A DNA stretch of 64,000 nucleotides from Acholoe squamosa (Eukaryota > Annelida > Polychaeta > Phyllodocida > Polynoidae), in contig OX439036.1 in NCBI GenBank assembly GCA_949317995.1, positions 4,829,207-4,893,206 of the forward strand. The letters are read 5' to 3'. Numbering within the stretch: position 1 is the first letter of the stretch; every line of letters begins with the position of its first letter. A model generated the notes under the pieces. The model saw nothing but the letters and a program-made list of their open reading frames with translations, was not told where the DNA came from and searched no databases. A program made the position numbers and the translations under genes. Shown here piece after piece: positions 33,914 to 44,771 of this stretch.

Positions 33914-34162
33914 CCCTTTAAGGGCCGCTAATGGAGGAGTGCATCATACCCATAGGTTGCCATGATTCACCAATGAAGTGCTTGCAAGACTGCTCAGCAG
34001 CACTTTATGGAAGCATCATTCTGACGTCAGGGACTGTATCAACCCTCTATGGCTGGCATGATGCATGAATGCAGCTCCAATGAGTTATTCACAAGGCCTG
34101 CTCTGATGCATCATGATGACCTTTTGTTATGATGCACTAATGCATCAGCAGCCCTTTAAGGG
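33914..34162. mobile_element. TTAA foldback MITE, full length
   Basis: 249 bp: CCCTTTAAGGGCCGCTAATGG at the left, CAGCAGCCCTTTAAGGG at the right. Flanked by CTAA (mutated TTAA) and TTAA (34163-34166). Three internal inverted pairs are visible: AATGAAGTGCTTGC/GCAGCACTTTATG, GGACTGTATCAACC near TATGGCTGGCATG, and ATGCAGCTCC/GGCCTGCTCTGATGC. A good reference copy. Confidence 0.9.
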
Positions 34163-34369
34163 TTAAAGGAGTAATCAGGGGGATGGTAAGTGGGAGGAGA
34201 GGTCCTCATGGCAAATTAAGGCAATCACACAATCACACAACTGGTTAGGCACAGCTTCCTTTCTGATGGATCTGCAGTTTATATAATAACCCACACCCCC
34301 ATTCCCTCACTCCTTAGTGGTGTTACCCCCATTCCCTACCTACTTAACTCCACTGATGAATTCCACTGA

Positions 34370-34465
34370 TGCAGGAGTGCATCATGCTCATTGGTCGTCA
34401 TGATGCACCAAGTGCTGGCAAGACAGTTCCCCAGCACTTTATCGGTGCATCATGACAACCAATAT
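34370..34465. mobile_element. TTAA foldback MITE, left fragment
   Basis: CACTGATGCAGGAGTGCATC, then the CACCAAGTGCTGGC/CAGCACTTTATCGGTG hairpin. No intact terminus. Confidence 0.75.
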
Positions 34466-34896
34466 ATTGCAAATTTGGGTCAGAGCCTTATTTTTACATA
34501 GATCCCTCATAACACAAAGCCTTATTGTGTTGCTATCTGGGGCTTCATTGTTAAAAGTTCATTGCCTTACCGCTTTCCTATAATGAATTTTTGCTGTTTA
34601 ATTTTTGCGAGGATATGGATGCCTGGTAGATTCAACGGTTATTTTGTAGAGCATTCTGCCGCTGCTCTCCCTACCCACTCCCTGTTACAGACCATAGATC
34701 TCACTGGCAGAGTGAAATATATTGTTGCTTCTATGGGCTTGTCCACTGTATGGCATCAATTATGTTGTTCTTTTTTTATAGAGGAATAAGTCCATTTTAG
34801 ATGTGGGTATTTAGCTATTGCCTTTAGAATTGATATCTGATAAATTAGTCCATATACAACTACGTAGGGGCCCAACAGTGCTGCTTACCTGTGCCT
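34466..34896. other. Intergenic stretch, no feature recognised
   Basis: No gene. GCCTGGTAGATTCAACGGTTATTTT at about 34622 resembles one end of the CACTGTA family, so a decayed fragment may be present. Confidence 0.4.
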
Positions 34897-35093
34897 TGAT
34901 GTACTGGTTCAATATTTGAGACACAAACTAGATGTACTGGTTAAATATTTAAGACACACACTTGATGTACTGGTTAAATATTTGAGACACAAACTAGATG
35001 TACTGATTAAATATTTGAGACACACACTTGATGTACTGGTTCAATATTTGAGACACAAACTAGATGTACTGGTTCAATATTTGAGACACAAAC
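34897..35093 (+). repeat. 33-bp tandem repeat, about six units
   Basis: Units of GATGTACTGGTTAAATATTT followed by GAGACACAMAC (where M is A or C). Because 33 is divisible by three, the array gives an open frame with an 11-residue repeat (LDVLVKYLRHK). There is no signal, domain or splice context to show it is translated. Confidence 0.95.
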
Positions 35094-35340
35094 CTACAGG
35101 AACAAGGACTAGCCAAATTCAACAAAAGAAGTATAATACCAATTCTTTATGAATTTCATAATTATTTTCTTCTTTCATATTGGATCACTTTAGTTCTTGA
35201 TCTTTGTGAATCGAAAAGTATCAACTCAGAACAAGACATCACTATAGCCGAGGCAATTAATTTTACTCACTGAGGCTTGATTCATGCATTATGGTAACAA
35301 ATAAGCATAACGCCGTAAATCTCTGACGTTGTTGGTTTAA

Positions 35341-35590
35341 GTCTTTAAAGGCCGCTAGTACATCGATGCATCATGCCCATTTTCTATCATGATGCATGGA
35401 TACCACCCTTGTGAGTAACTTGCAGGACCTATATCCATGCATCATGCCAACACTATGGGACCGATACCCTCTGACAGGCTCATCATGATGCTCCAAAGAA
35501 GTGCTAGTGAGCAGCCTTGCCAGCACTTCATTGTTGCATCATGACGACCGATTGGCATGATGCACCCCTGTATCAGCGGCCCTTAAAGGG
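35341..35590. mobile_element. TTAA foldback MITE, full length
   Basis: About 250 bp; CTTTAAAGGCCGCTAGTAC at the left, CAGCGGCCCTTAAAGGG at the right. The internal hairpins occur in the opposite order to 33914, showing the interior can be inverted relative to the ends or that this copy sits in reverse. Confidence 0.85.
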
Positions 35591-37124
35591 TTGTGGCTAA
35601 TTGCCACAGCAGGAGACATCAGGAGGCAGTGACTACTGACCCAGACTGATCATGTCCCCATTTATCACCCGCTGATTACCTATTACGCTACACAGTGCAC
35701 ACTAGCAGCATCCACTTATCAACACTCCCTGTATAAATGAAGTGTTCTTATCATAGTTCTTGTATCTTATCAGAGATGATGAGGGATCTAATGATGATTA
35801 GCAAAATGTGTCATTCACCCTTTCTCACTTACTGAGCGCTTACACAAAAAAGCTTTGGTAAGTTTATGTAGTGTTGTATTTACTATAACCACCCCTCATA
35901 CAAGGCACCATATGCTTATAAATGTTTATATTTTAACCCAGGCTGCAATTGTGGCCACGAAAACCCCCTGTACTACACATCTCACATCCACATCCACTAC
36001 ACAGTATATAGCCTGAAGTGTAGACTTATTTCCCCATACTGTAGACTCACTTGAGCCCACCGTCCATTACTGTGAGTAGCACCTGGGATTGGACCTACAT
36101 CCCTGGACTTCTGAACCCAGGAGGTTAATTCAAAACGAATATTGCAGGCTAAGGCAACTGAAATCTTAGTGCTGGCTGTGAAAGGGAAAGGGCAGTCTAA
36201 TCTTAAGACCGCTTAATTGGATAAGGCAGAAAAAGTGCTAATAAATAGGTCTAATAGAGGGTACGCGGCCTGAAATATAGGTCAATTTCACTGTGCTACT
36301 TACTACGGACTACTGTATGTTCACTGTGAGTAGAACATGGGATTGAACCTGCATTCCTGGCATGGCCTCCTGAACACTGCAGTTTATGAATGGAAGGCAA
36401 AACTTGTGTCCTTTTTTAGGAGTGAAATGATCTGTTTTCCCCTTTTTTATGTCAAGTTGAATACAGCGGCATCAAAGGTTTAACTCAGAGGCTCTATATT
36501 GCATATCACCATGCAATAGTCCTCCCATTTTTCCTTCTCTCTTTATAAGTATACAGACTACATAAAGCCAGGAAATTTAACTAAAGATCCCTACATTGCA
36601 TAGTGCCGTGCAATAATCCCGATTATTTCATAATAAATGAATAGGATTTTGAACATATCTGTGGTGAACCTATGCATTTATCTCTTCCGTTTTCTTTTTT
36701 AATTCAATTAAAAACACCTAATCATCATATATCTCTATCATTGTCATGTACTTCAGTGCTGGGGTGCATTTTCCAATTTGGCTGATCAACATTATATTGA
36801 GAAATACTCTGCTGATATAAGTATATATTTAAGTGAAACATGTACTCTACTATGAGGATCACAGTAAGGCAAATTACAAAAAAAAGGAACATCAACAACA
36901 GCCGTAGTCTCTTTGTATGTACATGTCTCTATACCCTGGTAGGCCCCTGGACGCACAGTATTTATATCCTATTATAGCACTGGTGATGTAGGGGGCCGGA
37001 GATGGGATACATCATCCGCAAAAAGCGCCTCGCCTTATGCTGTAGTCAATGCACTGCTCTATACACATCCTGTTATGTTGGTGTATCTTACATTAGACTT
37101 CCTAGCCCTTTACGGATAGTTGAC
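35591..37124. other. Intergenic stretch with a low-copy repeat pair
   Basis: No gene. GTGAGTAGCACCTGGGATTGGACCTACATCCCTGG (36073) and GTGAGTAGAACATGGGATTGAACCTGCATTCCTGG (36328) are related direct copies about 255 bp apart, possibly tRNA-derived remnants. TTTAACTCAGAGGCTCTATATTGCAT (36478) has a partner near 36577. Confidence 0.45.
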
Positions 37125-37250
37125 GCATCATGCGTGTATATTTCAAGATAAAAGAATAAAAGAATGTAGTCCTGGTGGGGACCTTACACGTTCATGCACC
37201 ATGTCGATAAAAGTAACCCTTTCTGGCTGCAATGGTGCATGTTGCAGAAA
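37125..37250. mobile_element. Decayed TTAA foldback MITE
   Basis: TGACGCATCATGCGTG, AATGTAGTCCTGGTGGGGACC, TCATGCACCATGTCGAT and a CCCTTTCTGGCTGC end keep the family order, but with heavy divergence. Confidence 0.45.
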
Positions 37251-38796
37251 ATATCAAAACAGATTATAGGACAAGCAGGCTTCAATGGCAGCCATATAAG
37301 GTGCATTAAAAGAAACCTAACCTAATAATTTAATTGACTCCTCCAATGCCCAGACTCTTCCAAGGGTCATTTGCAAAACTTGTGCCTGTATACATGCACA
37401 CAGAGTAGCGCACTTTGAATACAATGCTGCTTAAATGAAATACTAAAACATTGTCATGAAAATGTTAGACATGTCCTTCTTTGCTGCCTACCCCAATAAA
37501 TAAGGTCCAGTACGCTTTTATCATAGCTTAGTTACGAGTGATTTTAGGCTAAGCGAGAAATCAATTGTCAATTCATGGGAACAAACATCCAACAAAATCG
37601 ACAATGTGCATATTACACCCTACCTTCTATCAGCAGAGACGGGTGAGTTGAACGATGACCGACAGGACAGCTATTCAGACCAATCTCTGTGTCTCAATTG
37701 GTGTAAACGATGATGGAATACACCCAGCGGAACCTACTCTTTAACTCGCTAAGGGCATAAATATTTTAATTCCTTATGCCCCTTGGCCTGGTTTGAAAGC
37801 AGGGGGAATAGGGGTAGATTTGTCCTCCTTACTTCCTTTTGCCCAACCCAAAAGAAATCATTAAAACTAAAAGGTAAGGCAAAAATGGTCAAAAAGTGGT
37901 CTATAATACATGCTCCGAAGCAGCACTAGTGCTTCGACTGGTCAGTGCTGCATAGTTGCATCTTGTGGCCTCTTAAGGTCTACGTTGTTGTTTAATGTAT
38001 GCTGCAGCACCATATGCGCCCGGACCTCTCCATCACTCTCCCCCCACAGTTAGCCTTGAGTTAGCCCGGAACCTCAGCACCCGTCAGTCCCATGGTGCTA
38101 CACTTGTCTTCATTACAGAATAGAATGTAGAATGGTATTCTGAACACCCTAAACACCTTCCCCTCCACCCCTGCATACCTCTGTGTATAGGGGTGTAGCA
38201 GGGTGAATGTAGAAGCCTCGTGGTGGGGGGGACACTGACTACTTGGCTGTATAGGCAGTCAATATAAAAACTCGCGGGACATAGGTTTTTTCCTGCAAAA
38301 TCGCTGCTGGGCCCGCGGACACTGCCAGACTGCTGTATTTTTTAGACCTTGGGCTATATTTTGTCTCTTAAAATACAGCTTGTAAATTGGACCATCATTA
38401 GGGTTTTAAACGCCTAACATAAAAGCCATTACTGTTAAGAATTGAATGATAAAAATAATAAATAAATGCTTGTTACCATCCTAACAATAACAATCTTGAG
38501 CTATTCGGTCCTGCCAAGATCCATCCGGGCCTGCAGAATAATAAAATCTGCAGGACCAAATGGCCGGTGAGAGAAAAAGGTTTTTGTATAGACTGTAAAG
38601 TAGTACAGATTGTAACTACAGAACCATCTCCCCGGACTCCTTTGGCTGATAGAGGAGAGATAAGTCAAAGATGTTTGTCAATGGCCAGTGTTCACTATAA
38701 CCGCTAGGTATATGGTAGGCCTAAATAGAGAGGGACTAAAATCTAGGTAACTGTCATCACAGGGTGTTCAATGCAAACATATACTATAGCTCTTAA
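37251..38796. other. Intergenic stretch, no feature recognised
   Basis: No supported gene, tandem repeat or foldback over about 1.5 kb. A small pair, GGTCCTGCCAAGATC near 38507 and TGCAGGACCAAATGGCCGG near 38551, is weakly inverted. Confidence 0.45.
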
Positions 38797-39274
38797 CCCC
38801 TTAAGGGCCGCCCATGCAGGAGTGCATCATGTCCATGGAGTGTGGGAGAGAGTGCTCACCAGCACTTCATCAGAGCATTGTGCTAGGGGATGTATCAACC
38901 CTGGATGGTTGGCAGGATGCAAGCGTGTATGTACACTCAAAACCTGGCAGTTCCGAAACTAGTCAGTGGTGATGACTTTAGGTCCTCAGGTTGACAATAC
39001 CTAAAACAACTACCTCAGGTGGTCAAAATGACGATGTTAACTCGTCATCCTGATGTCGTCAGTATGACAATACTGACAATACAGAGTCGTCATACTGACA
39101 ACTTTAGGTAGTCATTTTGACCACCTAAGGTAGTTGTTTTAGGTATTGTCAACCTGAGGACATAAAATCGTCACCACTGAATAGTTTCAGAGCTGCCAGG
39201 TTTTAAGTGTACAGCCTTGGCAAGTCATGATACGTTTGTGCCTTATGCTCTGACGTATTGGCAGCCAAAAAGGG
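38797..39274. mobile_element. TTAA foldback MITE split by another foldback
   Basis: Starts CCCCTTAAGGGCCGCCCATGC after TTAA (38793-38796) and ends GTATTGGCAGCCAAAAAGGG before TTAG (39275-39278). The right part (39214-39274) is separated from the left (38797-38929) by an unrelated palindromic element. Confidence 0.8.
38930..39213. mobile_element. Long palindromic MITE, TGTACACTCAAAACCTGGCAG ends
   Basis: The two arms pair over nearly their whole ~120-bp length: CCTCAGGTTGACAATACC with GGTATTGTCAACCTGAGG, and GTGGTCAAAATGAC with GTCATTTTGACCAC. The centre is a short GTCGTCAGTATGAC region. 284 bp. Inserted into the TTAA element at 38797-39274. Confidence 0.9.
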
Positions 39275-39923
39275 TTAGGATGGAGTGTCTACATCCAATA
39301 TGGCTGCCTACATAGGTTATTCCTTACAATATTACACAAAAGAAGACAGAGCACCGCAGCTGCAGGCCTTAATAGAGAGCGGCTACCTCCAAGATTGGCC
39401 CGCATACGACCGGCGGCCATCTTGTAAATAGGTGGGATTTGCACATGGATTCAGTTATCCCGTCGCCACTATGTTTGGCAGGTCATTCCACTAGGGCCTA
39501 GGGGGGATATTGGGGATGGAGGGAGGGGGGAGGGTGGTGTCGAGAGGTGCGAGGGCTGTATTAGGCAGGGTAAGAGATTCAATACTAAACATTGTTTCAG
39601 AGCCGCCGCTAAATGTTTGATGCGCTGACCCTCTGCCTGGCCCCTAATGGCCTCTTGTGATTCTGTGATACATTTCAATGCTCAAAATGAGTATAGACCA
39701 TGACTGCTAGAATCCATTGAATGTACCATAATATCTCGTGAATAAGCCATGCCTAGCTTATATTGTGCAACCCGAACTCAGGCCCATTCTATGGGACAGA
39801 TATTTACAGTACAGATATATCCAAGCCTACTAGGAACAGTAAAGCTCCATATGAATCATGCCTTAGCCCCTGAGTATTATGGTTTTAGAATTTAGAAAGT
39901 TTAAGATGGTTGACAGATAACTA
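39275..39923. other. Intergenic stretch, no feature recognised
   Basis: Unique-looking; a G/A-rich patch at 39500-39550. No gene supported. Confidence 0.45.
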
Positions 39924-40195
39924 GGACTGGAGACCATTTCTTAACACACTACGACTGCTCACCTTCAAGTCGTAGTGAGGTCCCTTAATTTAGTGACATT
40001 ACAGCCCATCAGTATTGGTCATGTAACACCTGCAGCACTATGACTGCCCTACCAAATGCTATGTAATATCTACATAACTGCTGATCATACAGAGCAGTCG
40101 TAGGGCACTACCTAAGATTGCTGACACTAAGTATTGGGGTCTCAAATCGTAGTGACTGTGTGCAGTCGTATTGCCTTAAGTAATGGGCCTCCAGA
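39924..40195. mobile_element. AGGAGGCCATTTCTTAA-family MITE, copy 2
   Basis: GACCATTTCTTAACACACTACG to GCCTTAAGTAATGGGCCTCC, with GTGACATTACAGCCCATCAG inside, the reverse complement of a block in 20571-20835. So it is the same family in opposite orientation. Confidence 0.8.
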
Positions 40196-40462
40196 ATGCA
40201 GCTTGTAAGGAAGGATGTAGACTATGGAAACAATAAACTCAGGCTTGTTTAAGTGAATAGCATCAATTGCTGCGCTGCATATAATCTAGGTTTGCATAAC
40301 CTGCATAGGGCATTTAATGTATATATTGATGGTTGTAAACATTTATGACGCGCGATTTAATCATAAACCTATATACATAATGAATGAGATCATATTGCTT
40401 TGGTACCATTAGGTGGTATCCCTGTCCTATTGTCCACATTCTATATGAATTTCGTACTGGAA

Positions 40463-40662
40463 GACTGTAAAGAATGCCTTTTAAAACTCAACCACCATCA
40501 TTGTATTGAACTAAACCAGTGTAGCTTGTACAAGAAGCACTAGGTGGCAGTACAGTAGTACACAAATGTACAAGGAAGCTATGTGAAAATAATGACAGAT
40601 CTCTGGCAAGCTTTGGACAAGGATTCTGCCAATTTTTCGACATAATTTTTCTCTTTACAGCG
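40463..40662 (+). mobile_element. CACTGTA-family MITE, copy 7
   Basis: GACTGTAAAGAATG to CTCTTTACAGCG; centre ACAAGAAGCACTAGGTGGCAG; GGATTCTGCC near the right. 200 bp. Confidence 0.8.
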
Positions 40663-41806
40663 TAAGCAACTTTTCTATAATTCCCTATAATACCTTCTCT
40701 ATCCTACTGCTTATTCTACCACCACTTGAGCTTCTGAGGAATTTTCAAGATGTAGCCTGTATCCATGCACCAATGCAGCGCTGGCGAGTAGACATGCCAG
40801 AAATGCACTTAGGACAAACGAACATGTACTGAAAACAACGTGTCATGCGGCCTTTCAAGGTTGTAATGGCTGTCGTTAAATACCATGTGCCCTGAATATA
40901 TCCAACACCGACTAACCTCTCCACCTGGCCTCTCGCCCTCTGGGTCTGCTCTCCCATATAAATCTTAACTATGATCAATTTACCAAATACAGACTAACAC
41001 CGCTTCGACAAAACACTTTCCCCGTTTACAGCTGCTTTACAAGTAGCAATGTAAAGAGTGGAATAGAGCGGGCTGCTGCAGCATGTTGATTGATTTTCAA
41101 GGGGACCCGGTCAGTAATTGCTTGTTTCCGGTTGGACATTACTAGCACCAAGAGCAAGGGAATGGGACCAGCGGGGGGAATGGCCATCATCAATAAAAGG
41201 AAAACACTAGTTATATGGTGTTTAGATAGATGTTTCATTCTTTGTTCTTTTGTTACCATTATGCCGGATGGCAACCAACCTGCTTTCTATTAACTGTCTC
41301 TTTTCTTAATGAGATTTCCCTAACAATTTAATGCAGAGCTATAAAATAAATTGAGGCATTATGCTTGTTTGTCGTCATGATGCATAAAAGTAACCCACTT
41401 AGTAACTTTACAAGTTGTGGTTTTTTGTTCCAACATTTGGTGGGATGTGGCACGAGGCTTCAAATGTCGCCCCAAACATCTTCGGGCAAAACTGCTGACA
41501 GGGTAAGAACCGAGGGCATTTGGTAGCAGTTCTATCAATTACCATAAATCCTTGCATATAAGATGTGGCTTATATACACTAGGCCTATAGGATTTTACCA
41601 AAGTCAGAGTGCACCCTACCAACACCACTCATCTGGCATTGCCACCATGATCCATCCATATGGCAAGCAAACAATATGTAAAAATATGCCGCGATCTCAT
41701 TATTTATTGATGCTTCTCTCTTAAAATTACTTTAAGTCATTTTGTATTACATATATATCTCTAAGGATATTTTCCCCATTAACTCATCACCCCACCTTAC
41801 CACTCT

Positions 41807-41809
<3 letters not shown>
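40663..41809. other. Intergenic stretch, no supported gene
   Basis: Frames of 77-82 codons at 40745-41293 lack family features. GTCGTCATGATGCATAAAAGTAACCC at about 41370 is a short TTAA-family remnant. Confidence 0.4.

Positions 41810-41870
<61 letters not shown>
41810..41870. repeat. (TA)n microsatellite
   Basis: About 30 uninterrupted TA units. Confidence 0.99.
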
Positions 41871-41876
<6 letters not shown>

Positions 41877-41948
41877 GTGTATGCATCTAGCCATGTCTCA
41901 TAGCTCCCTCAACCTTGCTCTTGCACCTGGTCCAACTCCTAAACTACC

Positions 41949-42160
41949 TACGCTGCAAAAAGAAATTGCCGTAAATTTAGTCACGGTTCTCTGGGTGAAG
42001 AATTTCACCATCACTTTTACAGACATTTCTTATAATGCAGTGATTAACCATCTAGGGCTTCATTGTAAAACAACACCGCTTCACTTCATTGCAATTATGG
42101 TGACTTGCTGTTCAATTTGACCAGGATGTCTCGCAGATTCGACAGTTATTTCTTAGAGTG
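41949..42160 (-). mobile_element. CACTGTA-family MITE, copy 8, diverged
   Basis: Family order is kept (GCTTCATTGTAAAA, ATTATGGTGACTTGCTGTTCA, ATTCGACAGTTATTTCTTAGAGTG), but many positions differ from other copies and the ends are worn. Confidence 0.6.
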
Positions 42161-42390
42161 TGTGTTTCTGCCCTAAAGTCCATTACTTCCTCCTTTCCTG
42201 CCGCACATGTATTTTTGCTTTGTGTCTTCAAAGGCACAGTCACTTGATAGCCCCCAATGGCTATATATGTAGGGGCCAGCTCTGGATGTGAGTCCATGGT
42301 GGTATGCTATCTGTCCCCGTTCCAGTTGCACCAGCCGCCAGGGGCTGGTCAGCCAGTGAACACTGCCCCCTTGTATCATACCGATCCAGG

Positions 42391-42516
42391 TGTAGGTGGA
42401 AGGTAGAGAACGTCAGGTCTGGGGATGTAGCTTAGTGGTGGAGCACTCGCTTGCAAGTTGAGAGGTCTCAGGTTCAAAACCCGGTGTTTCCGAGTACAAT
42501 TTCGCCGACTTCTACA
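42391..42516 (+). mobile_element. tRNA-bearing TIR element T3
   Basis: TGTAGGTGGAAGGTAGAGAA at the left and TTTCGCCGACTTCTACA at the right enclose the tRNA-like segment 42421-42492 (GGGGATGTAGCTTAGTGG A box, GGTTCAAAACC weak B box). The anticodon loop TTGCAAG reads GCA. Preceded, like T2, by TCATACCGATCCAGG. 126 bp. Confidence 0.75.
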
Positions 42517-42680
42517 TCTGTATTATGATGTATACAGTGTCATAATAGGGGTTGTATTGATATTGTGTTTTTGGTATCGGGCTTTAACTGCCCCTACCCT
42601 TACACATACCCTCCAAACCACAAATGACTATGGGGTTTGGTGGATATGCCAATACCCCCTCCTCTCCATATGCTGGAGCC

Positions 42681-42861
42681 CACGGGCATGGACTGGTTGC
42701 CAGGTTTAGTCTGTGTAGGTGTTATCCATGTATGCTATAGAAGGGTGAGAAACTAAAGGGAACAGTGCTGCCCTCTGGTGCTTTTATTTACTTTGCACAG
42801 ACCTTGATTACGGAGGTGAGTGGTGACTTTGCCAAAGTAACCCCACTAGTCCACGCCCGTG
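42681..42861 (+). mobile_element. CACGGGCGTGG-family MITE, short form
   Basis: CACGGGCATGGACTGG at the left and CTAGTCCACGCCCGTG at the right are inverted ends. Lacks the ~145-bp centre of 4043-4346; the junction is at the GAGAAACTAA repeat. The CTCF-like GCTGCCCTCTGGTG motif is kept at 42767. Confidence 0.85.
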
Positions 42862-42878
42862 CTGAAGCCAGTACGCCA

Positions 42879-43106
42879 CACTGTAAAAGAAAATCTCGTT
42901 GAAATAACAACTGAATCTCATTCCAAGGTTGCCAGAGCCATCGTTATTTTCTCAGACATTCCCTATACATTTGTGTACCATTGTACTGCCACCTGGTGCC
43001 TCCTGTAAAAAACTACATGGGTTCCCTGCCATACAATTATGGAGGTTTACTCTTCAGTTTTACGAGGATCCTAAGTAGATTCAATGGTTATTGTTTTTTA
43101 TGGTAT
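42879..43106 (-). mobile_element. CACTGTA-family MITE, copy 9
   Basis: CACTGTAAAAGAAAATC at the left, GATTCAATGGTTATTGTTTTTTATG at the right, with TGTACTGCCACCTGGTGCC inside. It follows the 42681 element after 17 bp. Confidence 0.85.
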
Positions 43107-43342
43107 TGGTACTGAGCTATAACTAGTCCGGTTACACATACCCTCCAAACCACAAAGGAGAACGGGGGAAGGGTAAATATGGCACTACCCCCTCCTCAAC
43201 ACAGCTGGCGCCAGCACCCTATGCCTTTGTCTGAGGGGGTAAGGTATAACTTTATAGGTGACTAATACCTCTTAGGCCTAAGGCGGTGTAACAGAACCCC
43301 ATGCAGCCAGGGATGCAGGAGGAGGGTAGGTTTAGGGTATAA

Positions 43343-44319
43343 CCCTTTAGATGAGACTAGTGCAAGAATGCATCATGTCCATTGGTTATTGTGCTAGATG
43401 AATGCAGCCCTGGTGAGCTACTTCCCAGGGCTGCATACATACAACCCTAATGGATCAGTGCACTCTGCAAGGGCCGTTTTCTACCACTCGATATGGTCCA
43501 TCTATCGGCCGGCAGCAGCATCACACTACCAGCTCGGCCGACTAGGCTGCCATAAGGTGAGGCTCCACTACGTGATTTTTTGGTACAGTCTCACCTAATT
43601 TTATCCCTATAGTGCCTAAGGTATAGGGTGTTGACATTCCTATATTGTAAACATGAGATTCAAAATTGTAAACATGAGATTTCATGGGTTATTTTATGGG
43701 TGATCTCTCTCCTTGTGTGCCATATTTACCAACTAACCTGCACCTGCATAGACTCTGTGATTGGGTGGGAGTTCAATATATAAACATCAATACAACAAAA
43801 TATAAATAACAACACAGCAGTCACACAGATCGCAGGGTCTTGTACTGTAAAAATCAAACCTGTCTGATATTGAGTTGCAGAGAGTCATCAGTGTGAAAGT
43901 CTGCAATATTTACATTAGGTCAACTTGATTTAGTAAACAAAAACATCTTTTGGCAACAAAAATGTGCCTGAGATTGAACACAAAGCCTTCCCCACATAAA
44001 CAGAAAGCTCTCTCAATCTTCTATTTATACCTTGAAATAATAACAAATACCACTCTATAATCTGTGTTTGTGTCTGCTTTTGTGAGAATAGCTCCGATTT
44101 TCAGCAAAAATTATGTAGTGGAGCCTCACCTATTGGACTCAATGAAGGGGCATGGCCTCTGTCGGCCGACGGGAGCCTCTACTATGGATCTTTTGGCCGA
44201 CAGAGGGGCCATATCGTGTGGTGGAAAATGGGCCTAAGGGTCTCCATGCTCTAACATTGAAGTGTTGGTTATAGTAGCACTCCATTGTATTATCATGACA
44301 ACAAATGGGCCTTTGAGGG
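43343..44319. mobile_element. TTAA foldback MITE interrupted by a 764-bp element
   Basis: Left part 43343-43470: CCCTTTAGATGAGACTAGTGC and the GCAGCCCTGGTGAGC/CCCAGGGCTGCAT hairpin. Right part 44235-44319 ends GGGCCTTTGAGGG before TTAA (44320-44323). The two parts together have about the length expected of one element. Confidence 0.75.
43471..44234. mobile_element. TIR element with GGGCCGTTTTCTACCAC ends
   Basis: Terminal repeats of about 40 bp: GGGCCGTTTTCTACCACTCG against the complement of CGTGTGGTGGAAAATGGGCC. A further inverted pair, AGGTGAGGCTCCACTACGTG (43555) and its complement ending at 44131, is subterminal or marks an element nested inside. The 525-bp core is AT-rich without a coding frame. 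Confidence 0.75.
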
Positions 44320-44519
44320 TTAATCACTCAAGGAGAGCATACTTGTATAAAGGGAGTATACAACTTGCTTCATTTCTAGCTAACCAACTCAAAATGATTG
44401 CTTAAATTGTAAATGAAGTTGCTCGGCTTATATCTCTGAACAAGCGAATTATACCCTTTCAAATTATGTTTTTGAATTTGCTGTCATCATTATGACAGAT
44501 AAATGTAGACCATTTGAAT

Positions 44520-44600
44520 TAATCTGCAGCACTGCATTCATGCATCATGACAACCAAACATATACGATGCATCAACACCTCACGCGGGTTGTAGCGGTTT
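44520..44600. mobile_element. Decayed TTAA foldback fragment
   Basis: GCAGCACTGCATTCATGCATCATGACAACCAAACATATACGATGCATCA matches the right part of the family. No terminus remains. Confidence 0.55.
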
Positions 44601-44771
44601 AGTACAAGGGGTTACCTAGGTAGCTCCATGTGCATGGCTACGTGACTAACATGCAGCGACATGGTACAGTAGACTGACTCATGGGTAGGTATATATACAC
44701 AAGGGGATGCTTATGTATGAGTGATAACATAGAGAGTAGGTCAACTTGACGATTTGTTCCAGTTTTGTCAT

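Noticed and set aside
42421-42492. Functional tRNA-Cys(GCA)
   Set aside because: The loop reads GCA, but the T-stem and anticodon stem have mismatches and the copy sits inside a repeated TIR unit.
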